Shown here: positions 1 through 6,434 of the stretch, piece after piece
How the letters are laid out: each line of letters begins with the position of its first letter
Numbering within the stretch: position 1 is the stretch's first letter
Origin: Nitrospina sp.
GTDB taxonomy: Bacteria > Nitrospinota > Nitrospinia > Nitrospinales > VA-1
Direction: 5' to 3'
Assembly (NCBI GenBank): GCA_018647025.1
Contig: JABGTQ010000046.1
Coordinates: 1-6,668 of the forward strand
Length of the DNA stretch: 6,668 nucleotides
The notes under the pieces: generated by a model
Told to the model about the DNA's origin: nothing
Seen by the model: only the letters and a program-made list of their open reading frames with translations
Databases searched by the model: none
Program-made: the position numbers and the translations under genes

Positions 1-1
1 T

Positions 2-583
2 TTCACCTTAAGCCTGTTGGCCTTGGTAAGTTCTCTCTATGCCTCATTAGCGGCACTGGGACAAAAATTTAATAGATTGTTCATTGCTTCTGCCACTGTG
101 GCTCATGTCGCACTTATTTGGGGCCTTCTTCAGGTGTTCCCCAGTTTTCCAAAATGGGGAATTCCCTTTGGTATAACCTTGGCATTTGTGATGGGCGGAA
201 TCTCCCTTGCCTTTTCGTTTATTCGACAGCGTTATGGATGGAAAACCCTTGGAAAGCTTCCGGGGCTAGCGTCACCCATGCCTAGATTTGGAGTTGCGTT
301 GATTCTACTTGTAAGTTTCGCGCTGTTTCTTCCATTGTTTCCAGTATTTTCAGGGCTATTGGTCATGCCAACCATTGCCATTCATGATGTTGAAATCGTC
401 TTGATTTCATTCCTGTTTCTTGTGGTTTGGTTGGGAGGAGGCTGGTATTTTTTACAAATGCTCCATCAAACCGCCTTTGGAGAAGCGCGTTCTGATGTTC
501 CTTATTTTGATTTACGATTAACAGAATTTGTTGCAGTATCGGCATTACTATTAGGCGCTGGTTATAGTGGATTTATTTATTAA
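2..583 (+). CDS. dabB: DabB-like / NuoM-like proton-conducting membrane subunit, C-terminal part (5' truncated)
   Basis: The reading frame is open from the left edge with no stop, so this is the last 193 residues of a longer protein; the TTG at 17 is not a credible start. About six hydrophobic helices are visible, at roughly nt 5-60, 65-135, 160-230, 290-370, 385-455 and 515-580. The stretch around nt 230-370 aligns by eye with the NuoM/NuoL antiporter fold: a GxLxGLASPMPRFG segment resembles the NuoM 'GGLAKVMPVF' region, followed by a broken helix after LPLFPVF. The tail FLQMLHQTAFG then DLRLTEF resembles NuoM's 'LAMLHRAYFG' and 'LRE'. In DAB carbon pumps this family forms the membrane ion channel that energises DabA. 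The gene ends 46 bp before dabA, on the same strand, which supports a DabB role. It could instead be a second NuoM-like subunit of the same locus, because the upstream genes are not visible. The glutamate expected in helix 12 is absent (see findings). Confidence 0.75.
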   Translation, partial: FTLSLLALVSSLYASLAALGQKFNRLFIASATVAHVALIWGLLQVFPSFPKWGIPFGITLAFVMGGISLAFSFIRQRYGWKTLGKLPGLASPMPRFGVALILLVSFALFLPLFPVFSGLLVMPTIAIHDVEIVLISFLFLVVWLGGGWYFLQMLHQTAFGEARSDVPYFDLRLTEFVAVSALLLGAGYSGFIY

Positions 584-629
584 TGCGCTAATTTGTTTCA
601 ATCTTTAATGATGAGAACGAGCCCAAACT

Positions 630-3600
630 ATGAATACGCTCGACGATAAAAAAAGGGTTACACCAAGTGAATCACAGCGGATAGAACTACGTTCGCTTGT
701 GAACCTGTCGTGTGAGCCGATATCGCATTTCTGGCCGATGAAAACGTTTATCCACCACAATCCGCTTCATGGGTTGGAACATTTAACGTTTGAAAAAGCT
801 ATAAAAGAGGGACAACGGTTTTTGAAAGGTCGTGGTTATCTCTCCAGTAGCGAAAACCGTAAATACCTTCAGCAAGGTCGAATATCTGAAGACTCCATTA
901 ACGAAGCCCTAAAGGATGTATCGCAGAATGCGACTATCTCCATAAGTGATCGAGAAATTTCCCATCTGGAGGTCTTGAGATCCATCCTCATTCACGGTAC
1001 TGGAAAAGTTGCAACGGATGTATGTTCCGCAATTCTACAACCCTCCCTCAATCAACCCGAAATAAGAAACCTATTTAAAAACATTCAAGATCTATCAAAA
1101 AAGAAAGCACCAGAGTATTTTTTGAAGGGACATGCGATTAGGGAGAAGAAAGATCTGGCAACTCAATACACCCTTGCAGAATGGTGCGACCAAACTCTTG
1201 GAACAAATGTGCAGGACCAAGTTAACGGAGAAATCATTAAATGGGTAAGCGGTTTTCTCGATGAAGGACATGCGCCTTGGGGCATGCCCGAGAGAAAGAA
1301 AACTTTTTATAAGGCATGGAAGGAATTAGCTTTAGACGATGCATCGGGTTCCATATTGGGTATTCAAGATTGGAAAAGCAAAATACTTGATTTGCCGGAT
1401 CGACCTGAAGATGCAGTACTTGAAAGTTTATCCCTGTTAGCCATTCCCAAGAATTTATGGGATGGTTATTTTTCTTTGCAGTTGGCCCAATTATCTGGAT
1501 GGACGGGATTCATTAAATGGCGTTCGGAACAAACGAATTATGCGTGGCAAAATGCTTTCCCTATTGACCTTATCAAGTATATGGCCATCCGTCTTTTTTA
1601 TGAACGTGAATTAGTGATGCTGGCATGCCAGGAAAAATTGGCGATTCCTGGCACTTATGCTTCGATCAACGAATACTTAAATAATCATCCGACTGGATAT
1701 GGTCTCTTTAGAGAATTCCGATCACGAGTGTTGCCAGATGAGGTGGTTGATTATTTGGACATGTCCCTGTTCTCTCAGGATCCTCTGAATATAAAAGACC
1801 TTGATCAATGCGATTCAAGATTGATTTCAACATGGGAACAAACCATAGAAAAACAAGAGGCCGAAAGCCAAACTTTAATGGTAATGGAACTTGCCCAATC
1901 CTTAAATATTTCTATACAAGATTTAGTGAAGTGTACTCCCGATACATTAAGCTCCTTGCTGGATTGGATTGAACAGTTTCCGGAATCACACCACGGACCT
2001 ATTTGGTTGGAGGCTCTTGAATCCAGCTACATCAAAGATTTTGCCAAAAAGATATCACCCAATCTTGAGAAATTGCGCAAGAGTGATGAGATGGAAGAGC
2101 AACCTCTTGAATCTCGCCCACTGTCTCAGTCAATTTTTTGTATCGATGTTCGTTCAGAATGCTTTAGAAGGCAACTTGAAGAAATTGGAGGAAATGAAAC
2201 GTTTGGGTTCGCTGGTTTTTTTGGTGTCCCCATATGTTATCAAGGATTTTCGAGCGAACAACAAACAGACCAATTCCCCGTCCTTTTAAAACCCAAACAT
2301 GTCGTAAAGGAAATTCCTCGGGCCTCTCAAGGTAAGGCGGCGGAAAAATTTTTAGAGGGACAGCAAATTGCTAAGACGGGTCATGCCCTGTTACATGATT
2401 TGAAAGAAAACGTAGTCACCCCTTATGTCATGGTCGAAGCTATTGGTTGGTTCTTTGGGTTTAAGCTGTTCGGCCAAACCTTGAGGCCAAAATGGTTCAA
2501 AAAAGTAATGTCTTGGATTAAAGATAGTTTAGTGATTCCTATAAGGACGACACTCACTGTGGGTAAAGTCCAGCGAGAAGAAGCTTATGAGATGGTTGCA
2601 GCCAAACACCGAGCTGCTATTTATCGTTTATTTACTGAAAAACACGATCGACAGGGTGGCACTGTTCCTCATGAGCAGATAGAGCGCTTACGAAAGCTCG
2701 CGCTGAACCAAATTCCATCTGATAGCAATGAGAATGAAGAACTTTTTCGTTTGCTGAAATGGAACGCATCTGACTTGGAGCAATTTATTTTAGCGCTCAG
2801 AAAAGACTTTAACCTTCATGAAAGAGATTTAGGTTATAAGATACAAGAGATCACAAAGACAGGGTTTACTGTATCCGAACAGGTTAACTATGTAGATACA
2901 GCTCTAAAGCTTTTAGGGTTCACGAAAACGTTTGCCCGGCTCGTTTTATTATGTGGGCATGGCAGTACTTCGGATAACAATCCTTACGAATCGGCTTTGG
3001 ATTGTGGCGCCTGTGGCGGGAATCATGGAATTTCGAACGCACGCGTTCTTGCGGTCATGGCCAACAACTCACAAGTTCGGCAAAGGCTAGTCGAGAGAGG
3101 CATAACGATTCCGTCAGACACCCATTTTTTACCAGGCCAACATGATACGGTAACGGATGAAGTGGAACTCTATGACTTGGAAGAAGTCCCTGCTACACAT
3201 CGAAAAGATTTACTCAGACTACAACATGACCTCCAGGAAGCCTGTGAAAAAAATAGTCGAGAACGACTCGCTCGCTTTCCTGATGTGCCTGCAATAAAGG
3301 AGACTGATAAAGCATCCCTGCTGACAAAGGTACGAAGTATGGATTGGTCCCAGGTCCGACCCGAATGGGGACTGTCGGGGCATACGGCCTTCATTATGGG
3401 GAGGCGTTTGTTAAGTCGAGGAATTAATTTTGAGGGCCGGACTTTTTTACATTCCTATGATCATTCACAAGATCCGGATGGGAAATATTTAGAAATTATC
3501 ATGACTGCGCCCATGATTGTTGCCAATTGGATCAATATGGAACATTATTTTTCTACAGTTGATCCTTTAGTCTATGGAGCCGGTAGCAAGGCGTATCACA

Positions 3601-3881
3601 ATGTTGTCGGCAACATAGGAGTCATGTATGGCTCCGAAAGTGATCTATGTGTTGGGCTTCCCATCCAAACTGTTTTCGATGGTGACAAACCTTACCATGA
3701 TCCCATGCGGTTATTTGCTATCATTGAGGCTCCATTGGAAAGAATTGCGACCATCGTTGGGCGACATGAAATTTTGCAACGGTTAACGAGAAATCGGTGG
3801 ATCAATCTTATTGCTATAGATCCCGATACTAAGAAATTTTTCCACTTTCAATTAATGAAAGATTGGCAACCCATTAATTAA
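630..3881 (+). CDS. dabA: DabA, inorganic-carbon transporter catalytic subunit (DUF2309/UPF0753), long form
   Basis: This 1083-residue protein is a confident DabA. In the characterised DAB system, DabA is a zinc-binding, beta-carbonic-anhydrase-like protein at the inner face of the cytoplasmic membrane that couples CO2 hydration to ion flow through DabB. The N-terminal family signature lies at residues 29-57 (EPISHFWP, then HHNPLHGLE). The zinc-site residues are recognisable: C504 and D506 in SIFCIDVRSE, H777 in LLCGHGS, and C792 in ALDCGACGGNHG. The H777-C792 spacing of 15 equals that of H524-C539 in Halothiobacillus DabA. The C-terminal hallmark block runs from about 938 to 1062: FLHSYDH, IMTAP, ANWINMEHYFSTVDP and the HNVVGNIGVMYG region. 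The protein is longer than characterised DabA proteins of roughly 800 residues, with extra sequence before C504 and between D506 and H777. The ATG is the first possible start after in-frame stops at 606, 609 and 612. Its ribosome site is weak (GAGAACGAG). Confidence 0.95.
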   Translation: MNTLDDKKRVTPSESQRIELRSLVNLSCEPISHFWPMKTFIHHNPLHGLEHLTFEKAIKEGQRFLKGRGYLSSSENRKYLQQGRISEDSINEALKDVSQNATISISDREISHLEVLRSILIHGTGKVATDVCSAILQPSLNQPEIRNLFKNIQDLSKKKAPEYFLKGHAIREKKDLATQYTLAEWCDQTLGTNVQDQVNGEIIKWVSGFLDEGHAPWGMPERKKTFYKAWKELALDDASGSILGIQDWKSKILDLPDRPEDAVLESLSLLAIPKNLWDGYFSLQLAQLSGWTGFIKWRSEQTNYAWQNAFPIDLIKYMAIRLFYERELVMLACQEKLAIPGTYASINEYLNNHPTGYGLFREFRSRVLPDEVVDYLDMSLFSQDPLNIKDLDQCDSRLISTWEQTIEKQEAESQTLMVMELAQSLNISIQDLVKCTPDTLSSLLDWIEQFPESHHGPIWLEALESSYIKDFAKKISPNLEKLRKSDEMEEQPLESRPLSQSIFCIDVRSECFRRQLEEIGGNETFGFAGFFGVPICYQGFSSEQQTDQFPVLLKPKHVVKEIPRASQGKAAEKFLEGQQIAKTGHALLHDLKENVVTPYVMVEAIGWFFGFKLFGQTLRPKWFKKVMSWIKDSLVIPIRTTLTVGKVQREEAYEMVAAKHRAAIYRLFTEKHDRQGGTVPHEQIERLRKLALNQIPSDSNENEELFRLLKWNASDLEQFILALRKDFNLHERDLGYKIQEITKTGFTVSEQVNYVDTALKLLGFTKTFARLVLLCGHGSTSDNNPYESALDCGACGGNHGISNARVLAVMANNSQVRQRLVERGITIPSDTHFLPGQHDTVTDEVELYDLEEVPATHRKDLLRLQHDLQEACEKNSRERLARFPDVPAIKETDKASLLTKVRSMDWSQVRPEWGLSGHTAFIMGRRLLSRGINFEGRTFLHSYDHSQDPDGKYLEIIMTAPMIVANWINMEHYFSTVDPLVYGAGSKAYHNVVGNIGVMYGSESDLCVGLPIQTVFDGDKPYHDPMRLFAIIEAPLERIATIVGRHEILQRLTRNRWINLIAIDPDTKKFFHFQLMKDWQPIN

Positions 3882-3911
3882 CCCTATCCTTTTGAGGAGA
3901 ATTGAGACAGC

Positions 3912-4247
3912 ATGAACCACATGAAACTTCATCCAATGAAAGAAGTAAAAATCATTATCGAGGGAGAGCATATTCATTTTGTTACAGATGTTCTCGACCG
4001 GATAAAAGCCAGCGGCTATACGGTTTTCAGCAATATTTCTGGAAAAGGTCATAACGGATACCACGAAGGGCATTTAATGTTTAATGACACGAGTAGCTTG
4101 CAAATGGTCTTGACCGTTGTCCCTGAAGAAAAACTGGATCCTATTCTCTCGGGTCTCAAACCCTTTTTGGAGCGCCATTCAGGAAGTCTTTTTGTGTTGG
4201 ACTCGAGCGTACTCCGGCCCGATCATTTTGAGTCAAAAAACTCCTAA
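3912..4247 (+). CDS. PII-like signalling protein of the carbon-uptake operon
   Basis: This is a 111-residue protein of PII-superfamily size and pattern: a beta strand (KEVKIIIEGEHI, 10-21), a helix (HFVTDVLDRIKASG, 22-35), and then a glycine/histidine-rich loop (GKGHNGYHEGHLMF, 44-57) where PII proteins carry the T-loop. A second strand (QMVLTVVPEEKLD, 64-76) and helix (ILSGLKPFLERHSG, 78-91) follow. The last strand is GSLFVLDSSVL. The canonical uridylylated T-loop tyrosine context of GlnB/GlnK is not present, so it is PII-like rather than GlnB. PII-like proteins next to carboxysome or bicarbonate-transport genes (CPII, SbtB) bind adenine nucleotides, and CPII also binds bicarbonate. By location it probably senses carbon or energy state and tunes DabA/DabB, which is inference. 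A GAGGAG at 3894-3899 lies 12 bp before the ATG. In-frame ATGs at 3921 and 3936 are alternatives, and the conserved fold begins only at residue 10. It follows dabA by 30 bp. Confidence 0.8.
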   Translation: MNHMKLHPMKEVKIIIEGEHIHFVTDVLDRIKASGYTVFSNISGKGHNGYHEGHLMFNDTSSLQMVLTVVPEEKLDPILSGLKPFLERHSGSLFVLDSSVLRPDHFESKNS

Positions 4248-4256
4248 GCGCGCTTA
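4245..4256. repeat. 12-bp perfect palindrome at the convergent gene junction
   Basis: TAAGCGCGCTTA overlaps the stop codon of the PII-like gene and sits in the 33-bp gap before the end of the convergent phosphoribosyltransferase gene. As RNA it would give only a 4-bp stem with a CGCG loop. No T-run follows it on the + strand, so it is not a convincing terminator. It may be chance. Confidence 0.25.
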
Positions 4257-4280
4257 CTAAAAAACATAGAACTATCTCGA

Positions 4281-4820
4281 TTATTCTGAGTATAAGAAAA
4301 CAAGTCTTTTATCTATGAAATCGAATCGCTCATCACGGACATGAAGCTGCTCTTTGTCTGGGTCACCATGTACTGCAGAGTAATCCATGTTATCTAATTT
4401 TCTTTTAATCATACAGGCGTATGTAATACTTTCAGACTTTTCTTCTATATCCAGATAATTGACCGCTCTCATAAAAGTTGACCCCGTACTAACAATATCA
4501 TCAACGATTAACCAGTGAGTATCTGCTGGATAGGAAGGAATAACAACTTCTGCAAAGTCAGTACTTTTCTTAGGCATTATATAAAAAGGAAGGGTCATCA
4601 GTTTTGACAATGTGTATCCAATACGTATCCCCTCTGTTTCGCAACCAACAATGACTTTAAACTTGCCATGCTTTGATTGCCAATCCTCTAACTTTTGCCT
4701 TAGCAAACTACAGTAGGCCTCATTCATGGTGTCGGATAACAAAGAGTAATCGTAATTGTAGTTCGACTTAACCCCCGAGCTTAAAATAAACTCCCCTTCT
4801 TTTATAATCCTTGAAAACAC
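4281..4820 (-). CDS. Orotate phosphoribosyltransferase-like protein (type I PRTase fold)
   Basis: This 179-residue protein starts at a GTG preceded by a strong purine-rich ribosome site. The N-terminal block GEFILSSGVKSNYNYDY (residues 9-25) closely matches the OPRT substrate region 'GxFxLSSGxxSxYYxD'. VIVGCETEGI (57-65) matches the 'VGPExGG' block. LIVDDIVSTGSTF (104-116) is the PRPP-binding loop with its Asp-Asp pair (D107, D108) and STGST phosphate loop. OPRT transfers phosphoribose from PRPP to orotate in pyrimidine synthesis. However, the flexible catalytic loop, RKExKxHG in true PyrE, reads KKSTDFAE here (84-91), so the second lysine and the histidine are missing. The protein is also somewhat shorter than usual for PyrE. 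I therefore call it OPRT-like and give no gene symbol. Alternatives are a paralogue acting on another base or a regulatory PRPP-binding protein. It is downstream of pcm on the same strand, separated by 123 bp. Confidence 0.8.
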   Translation of the reverse strand: MFSRIIKEGEFILSSGVKSNYNYDYSLLSDTMNEAYCSLLRQKLEDWQSKHGKFKVIVGCETEGIRIGYTLSKLMTLPFYIMPKKSTDFAEVVIPSYPADTHWLIVDDIVSTGSTFMRAVNYLDIEEKSESITYACMIKRKLDNMDYSAVHGDPDKEQLHVRDERFDFIDKRLVFLYSE

Positions 4821-4826
4821 AACAGA

Positions 4827-4837
4827 CCCCCTCTCCT
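4827..4837 (-). promoter_or_regulatory. Ribosome binding site deciding the GTG start of the OPRT-like gene
   Basis: Read on the - strand, AGGAGAGGGGG ends 6 bases before the GTG at 4820-4818. It is the strongest Shine-Dalgarno-like stretch in the window and supports a GTG start, where no upstream ATG is available at suitable spacing. Confidence 0.6.
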
Positions 4838-4875
4838 AAAAATCAATTTAAAGTTCACGTTAAAAATACCTTAAC

Positions 4876-4906
4876 AAAAAACATTTTGAGAATGGCCACT
4901 CACAAA
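4876..4906 (-). terminator. Weak terminator-like hairpin downstream of pcm
   Basis: On the - strand the arm at 4906-4899 (TTTGTGAG) can pair with 4890-4884 (CTCAAAA). This gives seven base pairs with one bulged G, around an 8-base loop (TGGCCATT). Two bases later comes a run of six T (4881-4876). The shape and position, 38 bp after the pcm stop, suit an intrinsic terminator. The stem is short and AT-rich, so it may be leaky or chance. Confidence 0.35.
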
Positions 4907-4943
4907 TTTTCTTTCCTCAAATTAAACACAAACCTTAATCAGA

Positions 4944-5615
4944 TCATTCTTCTTCGGACCAAGCAAATTTACCGATGAGCGGAACAAACTTACAACTTCC
5001 TATTTTTCGTTCCATTACCTTATTACCATTTTTATTAAGGACAATAAGATCCTGTGATTCTCTTTCCCCTACAGGAGCGACCAAACGACCTTTATCTGCC
5101 AACTGCTCAATCAATGACTTGGGAATGCTTGGTGTTGCCGCTGAAATAAGAATCGCATCAAATGGCGATTGGTCCCGCCAACCATAGGTACCATCAAATG
5201 TTTTAAAAACAATGTTTTTGTACTTTAGCCCTTCGAGCAATTCTTTGGTTTTTTTGACAAGAGGCTTAACCCTTTCAATAGTAAATACATGTGAAGCTAA
5301 TTCAGCTAGAATCGCCGTCTGGTAACCTGACCCAGTTCCAATTTCCAAAACTCGCTCCCCTCCCTTAAGGTCTAAAACCTGGGTCATTAATGCAACAATG
5401 TATGGTTGTGAGATTGTCTGGTTCTCACCAATAGGCAACGGACAATCACCATAGGCTCTATGTTGAAGCGAAGAGTTAACAAAAAGATGTCTCGGCACTC
5501 TACTTAGCACCTCCATCACCGAAAGATCTTTGATACCACGCCCTAATATTTGTTTTTCCACCATCTTACGCCTTTGTCCGGCGTAAGCCTGTATATCTGA
5601 TTCCGTCAAATCCAC
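4944..5615 (-). CDS. pcm: Protein-L-isoaspartate O-methyltransferase
   Basis: This 223-residue cytosolic repair enzyme transfers a methyl group from S-adenosylmethionine to L-isoaspartyl residues in aged proteins, the first step in restoring normal aspartyl bonds. The PCMT signature is complete. An N-terminal helix carries QRRKMVEKQILGRGI (14-28) and is followed by VPRHLFV (40-46). The substrate-side motif AYGDCPLPIGENQTISQPYI spans 54-73. SAM motif I is VLEIGTGSGYQTA (89-101), with the acidic post-I residue E114 in FTIERV, then DG at 141-142, motif II FDAILISAA (152-160) and motif III LADKGRLVAPVG (172-183). The length is typical. The start is GTG, supported by AGGAGT (5625-5630 on the complement) about 9 bases upstream; no upstream ATG is in place. 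surE, a frequent partner of pcm, is not next to it here. Its neighbours are a DUF6504-like gene upstream and an OPRT-like gene downstream. Confidence 0.95.
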   Translation of the reverse strand: MDLTESDIQAYAGQRRKMVEKQILGRGIKDLSVMEVLSRVPRHLFVNSSLQHRAYGDCPLPIGENQTISQPYIVALMTQVLDLKGGERVLEIGTGSGYQTAILAELASHVFTIERVKPLVKKTKELLEGLKYKNIVFKTFDGTYGWRDQSPFDAILISAATPSIPKSLIEQLADKGRLVAPVGERESQDLIVLNKNGNKVMERKIGSCKFVPLIGKFAWSEEE

Positions 5616-5714
5616 TTGGGACGAACTCCTATGAATACTACCTAAAAATTAAGATGTAAAACCGAAGGAAATAAATAAGAAAATCAATCAAGACTACATA
5701 AATAGGAAGGGTTA

Positions 5715-6038
5715 CTAATTTAAGTAGATAGACATTCTATCTGTTTTGCCAGTGAATGTTCTAAATCTTAGTTGTTCAATCAAAGAGGCCTCTTCATCTA
5801 ATGTGTGAAATTCCATCAAAGCTGGATTCTGATAAAAAATAAGATCCCAGCAGTCTTGGCCTTCTTCATGTTTAAGAAGATAAATATTGTTATCATCGGC
5901 TTCGACTTTAAAATAAGTTTCACCAACACCAAACCACTGATCTACTATTTTTTTTACCCCATATCGGCGACCAAAAACCTGAAAGGCTATAGGCCTTTCC
6001 CTTGCCTGAAGTTCTTGACCAAGCTCAACTTTAACCAT
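5715..6038 (-). CDS. Small DUF6504-like protein of unknown function
   Basis: This is a 107-residue soluble protein without signal peptide or membrane segment. The core (residues 15-65) reads RPIAFQVFGRRYGVKKIVDQW, then YFKVEADDNNIYLLKH and CWDLIFYQ. The pattern RPxAF-x-GRRYxVxxIxDxW followed by a YFxVxxDDxxxYxL strand is what I associate with the DUF6504 family, small beta-rich proteins with no established function, sometimes near Y-family polymerase or ImuB-type genes. This assignment is from memory of the pattern, not a search. The C-terminal 40 residues are less conserved-looking. The ATG at 6038 lacks a clear ribosome binding site (upstream reads CATAAGATTTTACC). A candidate promoter lies so close that the mRNA could be nearly leaderless. 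It precedes pcm by 99 bp on the same strand. Confidence 0.7.
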   Translation of the reverse strand: MVKVELGQELQARERPIAFQVFGRRYGVKKIVDQWFGVGETYFKVEADDNNIYLLKHEEGQDCWDLIFYQNPALMEFHTLDEEASLIEQLRFRTFTGKTDRMSIYLN

Positions 6039-6055
6039 GGTAAAATCTTATGCTT

Positions 6056-6105
6056 GAGTATTTTAAAAGTAAACAATTATTTTGTACTAATAATTTTAAA
6101 TACTC
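6056..6105. repeat. 50-bp AT-rich nested inverted repeat upstream of the DUF6504-like gene
   Basis: The outer arms are GAGTATTTTAA (6056-6066) and TTAAATACTC (6096-6105), ten pairs with one bulged T. Nested inside is a perfect six-base pair of arms, AATTAT (6075-6080) and ATAATT (6090-6095). It ends 17 bp before the ATG of the minus-strand gene. No T-run follows it on either strand, so it is not a terminator. It could be an operator, or a hairpin in the 5' leader if transcription starts further upstream. Confidence 0.45.
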
Positions 6106-6139
6106 TTTAAAAAAAATGGTGAAAAATAGTTTAATTCTT

Positions 6140-6169
6140 TTGACACTGATAAAAAACGCACTGTATTAC
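6140..6169 (+). promoter_or_regulatory. hflK: Sigma70-like promoter facing hflK
   Basis: A perfect -35 box TTGACA (6140-6145) is followed after 18 bp by TATTAC (6164-6169), which matches four of six positions of the -10 consensus. It would start transcription near 6176 and leave a leader of about 260 bases before hflK. A second perfect TTGACA at 6357-6362 lies nearer the gene, but its best -10 (TATAAA, 6385-6390) is 22 bp away, which is too far for a standard promoter. Confidence 0.4.
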
Positions 6170-6325
6170 ATTTTGATTAACTCGTATCATTTAAAAATGA
6201 ATTAGTATCCATTATACCTCTGAGAAACGCCTTAAATCTATTGCAAGAACTTAATATTTTGCCAAACGTCGCCTTAAGCTAGGCAAGCCATCAACTATAT
6301 TTTATTCAAAATCCATTTCTATAGT

Positions 6326-6343
6326 AGGAGTTATGTAACACCT
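6326..6343. promoter_or_regulatory. Operator-like 18-bp palindrome upstream of hflK
   Basis: AGGAGTTATGTAACACCT has dyad symmetry: AGG-GTTA on the left pairs with TAAC-CCT on the right, with only one mismatched pair (A/A) and a 2-bp centre. Length and symmetry fit a site for a dimeric helix-turn-helix regulator. It lies 13 bp before the TTGACA at 6357. The regulator is unknown. Confidence 0.35.
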
Positions 6344-6434
6344 GATTTTCGATCTGTTGACATTCAGTAGACAGTTTGTTAGCGTATAAAAATTCGATCT
6401 TAATACTTAATTCAAAACCAATTGTAAGTAAAAT

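Larger units (their letters stand above)
6039..6434. other. 396-bp divergent intergenic region
   Basis: There is no credible gene on either strand: frames are short, lack ribosome sites and look unlike proteins. It holds the AT-rich inverted repeat at 6056-6105, a right-facing sigma70-like promoter at 6140-6169 and an operator-like palindrome at 6326-6343. There are also two 8-bp direct repeats: CGCCTTAA at 6229-6236 and 6270-6277, and TTCGATCT at 6348-6355 and 6393-6400. A TTGCC/GGCAA inverted pair (6259-6263, 6282-6286) is also present. No RNA family was recognised. It must drive the minus-strand gene to the left and hflK to the right. Confidence 0.7.

Noticed and set aside
608..649. A 13-codon reading frame (ATG ATG ... 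TAA) overlapping the dabA start out of frame, as a possible leader peptide.
   Set aside because: It has no ribosome binding site and no amino-acid run typical of attenuation leaders. It is likely chance.
1969..2289. A 106-codon frame inside dabA in another frame.
   Set aside because: It lies fully within a strongly conserved gene, and its translation has no recognisable pattern.
5616..5714. Searched for a promoter or terminator between the DUF6504-like gene and pcm.
   Set aside because: It is AT-rich with no convincing -35/-10 pair or stable hairpin. Only the AGGAGT ribosome site of pcm is supported.
5805..6110. A 101-codon plus-strand frame opposite the DUF6504-like gene.
   Set aside because: It is antisense to a gene with a clear conserved core. 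Its Phe/Ile/Lys-rich translation is typical of the complement of AT-rich coding DNA.
6259..6286. TTGCC ... GGCAA hairpin with an internal GCCT/AGGC alternative, considered as a terminator or riboswitch.
   Set aside because: The stem is 5 bp with an 18-base loop and no T-run follows. The alternative stems compete and no known RNA family was recognised.
6333..6338. A start-stop element: AGGAG followed by ATG TAA upstream of hflK.
   Set aside because: The letters AGGAG-TT-ATG-TAA are present, but the spacing of 2 bases is too short for initiation. The same bases are better explained as the arms of the palindrome.
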